Assembly (NCBI GenBank): GCA_934597585.1
Contig: CAKTSA010000022.1
Location: forward strand, 1 to 26,532
Direction: 5' to 3'
Length of the DNA stretch: 26,532 nucleotides
Source: an uncultured Oscillospiraceae bacterium
GTDB taxonomy: Bacteria > Bacillota > Clostridia > Oscillospirales > Oscillospiraceae
The first letter of the stretch is position 1. Every line of letters begins with the position of its first letter. The notes beneath the pieces were generated by a model. The model was not told the DNA's origin. It made no database searches and saw only the letters and a program-made list of their open reading frames with translations. Position numbers and translations under genes: made by a program. Shown here one piece after another: positions 22,840 to 26,532 of the stretch.

Positions 22840-23673
22840 TTGAAAAATTTGCGAGAGTTGCCTCTGGGCGTCTATGAAAAAGCAATGGATAACCGGCAGA
22901 CATGGCAGGAGAAGCTGATACTTGCCAAGGAGTGTGGTTTTGATTGCTTAGAGATGAGCGTTGACGCGACCCCGCAGCGAATGAACCGCCTGTATGATAC
23001 ACAGACGGTTCATCAGCTTTGCGGAGCAATTGAAGAGACTGGCATACCAATACACACCATGGCACTAACCGCCCTGCGGCAGTATCCGCTTGGCAGCGAG
23101 GATGAGCCGGTGCGGGATAAGGCATTAGAGCTTGTCCGAAAAGCGGTTGATCTTTCTGCGTCATGTGGCATTGGCGTAATCCATCTGGCTGGATATGATG
23201 AGCACGGAGATAAGCGGAACGAACATACGGACAGACGATTCCAGGATGGGATCCGCAGGTGTGTGGACTATGCGGCCCCCCGGGGCGTCACCCTGGCGGT
23301 GGAGACGATGGACACGCCCTATATGGGCAGCTGCCGGAACATTATGGCGCTGTGCCGGGAGATCGGCGCGGGGCTGCAGTGCTATGTGGACATCGGCAAC
23401 CTGACGGCGGCGGGGCTGGACGTCACGGCGGAGATCGCCGGGGCGGCGGGCTGCATCGCCGGCGTACATCTGAAGGACACACGGCCCGGCGTCTACCGGG
23501 ATATTCTGTTCGGGGATGGCACGGTGGATTTTGACATCTGCCTGCAGGCATTGAAAAATGCCGGCTATCAGGGTACAATGGTGGCGGAGATGTGGAGCTA
23601 TGACGACCCTGGGTTCCACAGCTACCTGAAGCAGGCCAGCGGCTTCCTGCGGGAAAAGCTGGCACGGTACTGA
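22840..23673 (+). CDS. L-ribulose/L-xylulose-5-phosphate 3-epimerase (UlaE/SgbU-like)
   Basis: 277 residues, starting at TTG 22840 after GAGGGAG. It follows the UlaE pattern closely: LPLGVYEKAM (7-16), FDCLEMSVDATPQRMNRLY, ALRQYPLGSED, IHLAGYD (114-120) and VETMDTPYMGS. The four expected metal ligands are Glu155 (AVETMD), Asp184 (VDIGN), His210 (VHLKDT) and Glu250 (VAEMW), matching those I recall for E. coli UlaE. It is an AP-endonuclease-type TIM barrel that interconverts L-xylulose 5-phosphate and L-ribulose 5-phosphate. With the downstream kinase and the upstream class II protein it forms a pentose route. Bases up to about 23245 are of unusually low GC, after which composition returns to normal. 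Confidence 0.88.
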   Translation: MKNLRELPLGVYEKAMDNRQTWQEKLILAKECGFDCLEMSVDATPQRMNRLYDTQTVHQLCGAIEETGIPIHTMALTALRQYPLGSEDEPVRDKALELVRKAVDLSASCGIGVIHLAGYDEHGDKRNEHTDRRFQDGIRRCVDYAAPRGVTLAVETMDTPYMGSCRNIMALCREIGAGLQCYVDIGNLTAAGLDVTAEIAGAAGCIAGVHLKDTRPGVYRDILFGDGTVDFDICLQALKNAGYQGTMVAEMWSYDDPGFHSYLKQASGFLREKLARY

Positions 23674-23701
23674 CGGATTCTGACAGAGGAGGTCTTTGGC
23701 G

Positions 23702-25207
23702 ATGGGATACCTGATGGGTGTGGATATCGGCGGCAGCGTGGCAAAGGCGGCCATCTATGACACGCAGGGGCGCGAGCTGTGCGCCTGCGGCAGAAAGATG
23801 GACACGCTGACCCCGCGGCCGGAGTTCTGCCAGCGCGATCCGGAGCAGATCCGGGATTGCGTCTACGGCGCGGTTGCGGACGTTATGAAAAAGTCGGCAG
23901 TCTCCGGCGGTGAGATCGCGGCGATCGGCGTTACCGGCCAGGCCAACGGGCTGTACATGTTCAAAAAGGACGGAACGCCCGTCTATCCGGCCATCCTCAG
24001 CAGTGATCTGCGGGCCAAGGAGTTTATCAAGCGCTGGAACGAGGACGGGACGCTGGAGGTGATCCTGCCCAGAACGCGGCAGATCCTCTGGGCGGGGCAG
24101 ACATCGGCACTGGTGGCGTGGTTTGCCAGATATGATCCCGAGACGCTGGAGCGGGCGGAGGTCTTTGTCACCGCAAAGGACTATGCCCGGTTTCTGCTGA
24201 CGGGGGTTTTCGCGCTGGAGACCACAGAGGCGTCCTCCACCAGCATGATGGATCTGGGCACCCGGCGGCTGAGCCCGGAGATCGCGGAGCGGCTGGGCAT
24301 TGCGGCCTATATGGACAAGTTCCCGGAGCGGATGCTGGAGAGCACGGAGGTCGGCGGCTATGTGACGGCCCAGTGCGCGGCGCTGACCGGACTGGCGGAG
24401 GGGACGCCCGTGGTGGGCGGCCTGATCGACACGGTGGCCAGCATCATCTCCCAGGGCGTTGTGCGGGAGGAGCAGCTGGGTATGATCATCGGCACGTGGG
24501 GTGTGAACACCTTCATCACCCGGCGGCCGCTGTATGACCGGGATATTTTCAGCGCCTTTTACTACTGCCTGCCGGACTATCAGCTGATCCTGGAGGGCAG
24601 CCCCACGTCGGCCACCAATCTGGAGTGGTTCCTGCAGACGTTCCTGCGGCAGCAGGGGATGACCTTCTGCGGGTATGACGCCATCAACCGCATGGTGGCG
24701 GAGAGCCGGCTGCACAGCAGCATCCTGTTTCTGCCGTTTCTGTATGGCACGAACGTGAACATCGACGCCAAGGGCTCGTTTGTGGGACTGAAGGGCGGCC
24801 ATGGGATCGCGGACATGCTGCGGGCCATTTATGAGGGCGTGGTCTTCTGCCATATGTATCATATCGACCGCCTGCTGAAGTTCCGGGAGCGGCCGGAGAC
24901 GGTGCGCATCGCCGGAGGCGGCGCGCGGTCTGCGGTGTGGATGCAGATATTCGCCGACGCGCTGGGCGCGCAGGTGGAGGTGTCCGAGGCGGAGGAGCTG
25001 GGCGCTATGGGCGCGGCCATGGCCGCCGGTGTAGGCGTGGGGGCGTTCCGGGATATGTATCACGCGGTGGAGTGCTTTACCCACATCAGCCGGGTCTATC
25101 GGCCGGACCCGGAGCGGCATGCGTATTATCAGAAGAAATACGCCCTTTACCGCCGGCTGATCGACGCGCTGGACCCGCTGTGGGGCGACCTGCAGGCCCT
25201 GAGCTGA
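23702..25207 (+). CDS. FGGY-family pentulose kinase (L-xylulose kinase-like)
   Basis: 501 residues from ATG 23702, 9 bases after AGAGGAGG; an in-frame TTG at 23696 is too close to it. Phosphate loop LMGVDIGGSVAKAAIYD (4-20), sugar contact GVTGQANGLYMF (76-87), candidate catalytic Asp243 in GGLIDTVASIISQG, and ATP motif IIGTWG (262-267) are present. AGGGARSAVWMQIFADALG and EELGAMGAAMAAGVG complete the C-terminal ATP site. It resembles LyxK-type L-xylulose kinases, which fits the adjacent 3-epimerase: L-xylulose is phosphorylated to L-xylulose 5-phosphate, then epimerised. It shares only family-level similarity with the kinase at 7444-8991, so the two probably act on different sugars. Its product is the likely effector of the SorC regulator. 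LsrK, the AI-2 kinase, is a related alternative. Confidence 0.9.
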   Translation: MGYLMGVDIGGSVAKAAIYDTQGRELCACGRKMDTLTPRPEFCQRDPEQIRDCVYGAVADVMKKSAVSGGEIAAIGVTGQANGLYMFKKDGTPVYPAILSSDLRAKEFIKRWNEDGTLEVILPRTRQILWAGQTSALVAWFARYDPETLERAEVFVTAKDYARFLLTGVFALETTEASSTSMMDLGTRRLSPEIAERLGIAAYMDKFPERMLESTEVGGYVTAQCAALTGLAEGTPVVGGLIDTVASIISQGVVREEQLGMIIGTWGVNTFITRRPLYDRDIFSAFYYCLPDYQLILEGSPTSATNLEWFLQTFLRQQGMTFCGYDAINRMVAESRLHSSILFLPFLYGTNVNIDAKGSFVGLKGGHGIADMLRAIYEGVVFCHMYHIDRLLKFRERPETVRIAGGGARSAVWMQIFADALGAQVEVSEAEELGAMGAAMAAGVGVGAFRDMYHAVECFTHISRVYRPDPERHAYYQKKYALYRRLIDALDPLWGDLQALS

Positions 25208-25208
25208 T

Positions 25209-25979
25209 ATGGTACGCGTTACACTGACGGCCAGCGCCGGCGTTATGCTGGAGGCGGATGGCCTGCGCTTTCTGGTGGATGCGCTGCACAGCGAGGGGGA
25301 GTACCCCTTCAGCAGGGTGCCGGAGAAGCTGCTGGCGGAGATGGACACCGGCCGGGGCCCATTCTGCAACGCGGACTATCTGGTATTCACCCACGACCAC
25401 CCGGATCACTATACGCCCCAGGTGGTGGAGCGGTATCTGCGCCACAACCGGGTGCGGCGGGTGCTGCTGCCCAGGGTGCAGTGGGCGGACCGGGAGACGG
25501 AACTGCTGCGGTATCTGGCGGAGGAGGCGATCCCCTGGTGGCGGCTGGGCATGCCGCGGGGGACCGCGCACAGCTATCAGCTGCAGCCCGGTGTGTTTCT
25601 GACGGCCATCGGCATGCAGCACACCGGCGCCGGCTTTGCGGAGCTGGACTGCGACTGCATCGTCCTGCAGGTAAACGGGAAGAACTTTCTGTTTACCGCG
25701 GACTGCGACTATCTGCGGCGGGAGGCCTATTCCTTTGCGAAGGGGCTGCCGTGGGAGGCGGTGTTTGTGAATCCGTACTTCTATCACTCCGGCACGGGGC
25801 AGGTGCTGCTGCGGGATGTGCTGCAGCCGAAGCATATCGTGGTGTATCACATCCCCTTTGCGGGGGAGGACCCCATGGGACTGCGGGCGCTGGCCCATCA
25901 GGACCAGGTGAAATACGCGGCCAGCCTGCCGCAGACGGTGTTCCTGACGGAGTATCTGCAGCAGAGCACATGGGACTGA
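25209..25979 (+). CDS. Metallo-beta-lactamase-fold hydrolase
   Basis: 256 residues. A full two-metal ligand set is visible: THDHPDH (His62, His64, Asp66, His67), His138 in MQHTGAG, Asp165 in FTADCDY and His214 in VVYHIPF. It begins one base after the kinase stop codon with only a weak ribosome site, so translation is probably coupled. It is the last gene of the operon. UlaG, the L-ascorbate-6-phosphate lactonase of the ula pathway that also uses UlaE, is an MBL-fold enzyme too. This protein is shorter (256 against about 354) and lacks obvious UlaG signatures, so a lactonase or phosphodiesterase role is a hypothesis. No signal peptide is seen, so it acts in the cytoplasm. Confidence 0.88.
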   Translation: MVRVTLTASAGVMLEADGLRFLVDALHSEGEYPFSRVPEKLLAEMDTGRGPFCNADYLVFTHDHPDHYTPQVVERYLRHNRVRRVLLPRVQWADRETELLRYLAEEAIPWWRLGMPRGTAHSYQLQPGVFLTAIGMQHTGAGFAELDCDCIVLQVNGKNFLFTADCDYLRREAYSFAKGLPWEAVFVNPYFYHSGTGQVLLRDVLQPKHIVVYHIPFAGEDPMGLRALAHQDQVKYAASLPQTVFLTEYLQQSTWD

Positions 25980-26002
25980 CCGGAAAATATGGTGAAAAAG
26001 AG

Positions 26003-26029
26003 GACCCCCACGGTGTGGGGGCCTTTTTT
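26003..26029 (+). terminator. Rho-independent terminator of the transporter/catabolic operon
   Basis: CCCCCAC (26005-26011), loop GGT and GTGGGGG (26015-26021), with an outer G-C pair (26003/26023), followed by TTTTTT (26024-26029). It lies about 25 bases after the MBL gene and closes the nine-gene operon. Confidence 0.9.
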
Positions 26030-26112
26030 GTTGGCCGAAAGAGACGGTACCGCTGCTGTGGGGGCAAGTTCCGGAGGACGGCGGCATACCCTGGAGGGGG
26101 AGGTGGTGCTGT

Positions 26113-26283
26113 GTGAAGCAGAGTGAAGTGAAGGTCGTGTGCCGGTACGCGGCGGAGGGGGAGGCGCTGGAGGAACTCCTGCGGGAGTCCTTCCGGCTCT
26201 ATCTGCGCCGGGCGCTCCAGACATTCGGGACGGCGCGTGAGCAGCCGTCCGGCGGGGGAGGCGGGGCATGCGCGGCCCGGTAG
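26113..26283 (+). CDS. Small protein upstream of a recombinase
   Basis: 56 codons from GTG 26113, with a GGAGG-type site (from about 26096) upstream. It encodes VKQSEVKVVCRYAAEGEALEE... with an amphipathic helix (LLRESFRLYLRRAL) and a Gly-rich end. It overlaps the recombinase start by 16 bases, which suggests translational coupling and a real gene. I do not recognise a named family. Helical proteins of this size often sit just before large serine recombinases in clostridial elements and could be accessory or directionality factors; that is inference. Confidence 0.6.
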   Translation: MKQSEVKVVCRYAAEGEALEELLRESFRLYLRRALQTFGTAREQPSGGGGGACAAR

Positions 26284-26474
26284 GCAGCCCCGCGGCGTAT
26301 CGGGCGGCGCTGTACATCCGGCTGTCCAAGGAGGACGAGAGCGAGGGGCCCTCGCAGAGTGTGACGAACCAGAGGTCGCTGCTGGAGGAGTTTGCGCAGC
26401 GGCACTGCCTGCAGGTCTATGACGTCTACATTGACGACGGGTGGAGCGGCACGGATTTTGTTGAGGTAAGATAA
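26268..26474 (+). pseudogene. 5' fragment of a large serine recombinase, interrupted
   Basis: 68 codons from ATG 26268 with a GGGGGAGG site. The start of the resolvase catalytic domain is clear: YRAALYIRLSKED with nucleophile Ser20, the helix SVTNQRSLLEEFAQ (31-44), and YIDDGWSGTDF (54-64). At about base 26460 homology stops: instead of the usual D-R-P-x-F, the frame reads VEVR and ends at TAA. From there the DNA becomes AT-rich and opens with a 13-bp inverted repeat. A full recombinase would be about 500 residues, so this copy is disrupted unless the insertion is removed. Homologues mediate excision of skin-type elements and integrative elements. The rest may continue beyond the right edge after the inserted DNA. 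Confidence 0.75.
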
Positions 26475-26514
26475 CGATACCTTTTTTGCAGAGGGTGTTA
26501 TCTTACCTCTTTTT
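26463..26514 (+). repeat. 13-bp inverted repeat at the start of AT-rich inserted DNA
   Basis: GAGGTAAGATAAC (26463-26475) and GTTATCTTACCTC (26497-26509) are perfect inverted copies separated by 21 bases and followed by TTTTT (26510-26514). The structure could serve as a terminator. It marks the point where a recombinase gene is broken and composition drops, so it is probably the left end of an insertion sequence or MITE. IS200/IS605 elements have such terminator-like hairpins near their left end, but the window ends too soon to identify the element. Confidence 0.55.
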
Positions 26515-26532
26515 GATGTATGTTAGATAGCA

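Overview
This window looks like chromosomal DNA from a high-GC (about 60-65%), spore-forming, anaerobic Firmicute, most likely an Oscillospiraceae-type gut clostridium (Flavonifractor / Intestinimonas / Lawsonibacter-like). The basis is a sporulation sigma factor fragment, AGGAGG ribosome binding sites, near-consensus sigma-A promoters, butyryl-CoA dehydrogenase/Etf genes, a PocR-domain AraC regulator and a clostridial large serine recombinase. The genus assignment is inference; no rRNA or marker gene is present.

Layout. (1) 1-480: the 3' tail of an unknown ORF runs into the 3' half of a SigK/SigE-type sporulation sigma gene that has lost its 5' half and is scrambled near its end, the pattern expected at a skin-element-like junction. 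(2) 511-945 (-) is a MarR regulator, divergent from a five-gene operon at 1112-6111 (acyl-CoA dehydrogenase, etfB, etfA, enoyl-CoA hydratase, iron alcohol dehydrogenase). Both promoters are readable and flank a perfect 14-bp palindrome. (3) 10446-6178 (-) holds an L-fucose-isomerase-like protein, an FGGY kinase and a PocR-AraC regulator: an isomerase/kinase sugar module. (4) 15429-10682 (-) is a complete 2-oxoacid dehydrogenase complex (E1alpha, E1beta, E2 with two predicted subunit-binding domains, E3), with an 18-bp palindrome inside its promoter. (5) 15742-16716 (+) is a SorC-family sugar-phosphate-sensing regulator, divergent from the dehydrogenase operon. (6) 17033-25979 (+) is a nine-gene operon: substrate-binding lipoprotein, ABC ATPase, permease, class II aldolase/epimerase, unknown lipoprotein, SDR, UlaE-like 3-epimerase, FGGY kinase and MBL-fold hydrolase, ended by a strong terminator. 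(7) 26113-26532: a small ORF and the 5' end of a large serine recombinase that is cut off by AT-rich DNA starting with a 13-bp inverted repeat.

How the genes fit together. Region 6 reads as an import-and-catabolism pathway for an unusual pentose or related sugar: ABC uptake, optional oxidoreduction (SDR), FGGY phosphorylation, 3-epimerisation (all four UlaE-type metal ligands are present), then a class II aldolase/4-epimerase with an AraD-like Asp feeding the pentose phosphate pathway. The same AT-rich motif lies upstream of the promoters of the SorC gene and of the transporter operon, so SorC plausibly controls itself and the transporter, and perhaps the neighbouring dehydrogenase complex. 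Region 2 supplies the last reductive steps of butyrate-type metabolism, but without thiolase or 3-hydroxyacyl-CoA dehydrogenase.

The least expected observations are the sigK-like junction and recombinase fragment at the two window edges, the doubled subunit-binding domain in E2, the shared SorC-type operator motif, a branched hairpin between the binding-protein and ATPase genes, and an approximately 850-bp low-GC mosaic block that begins and ends inside two catabolic genes.
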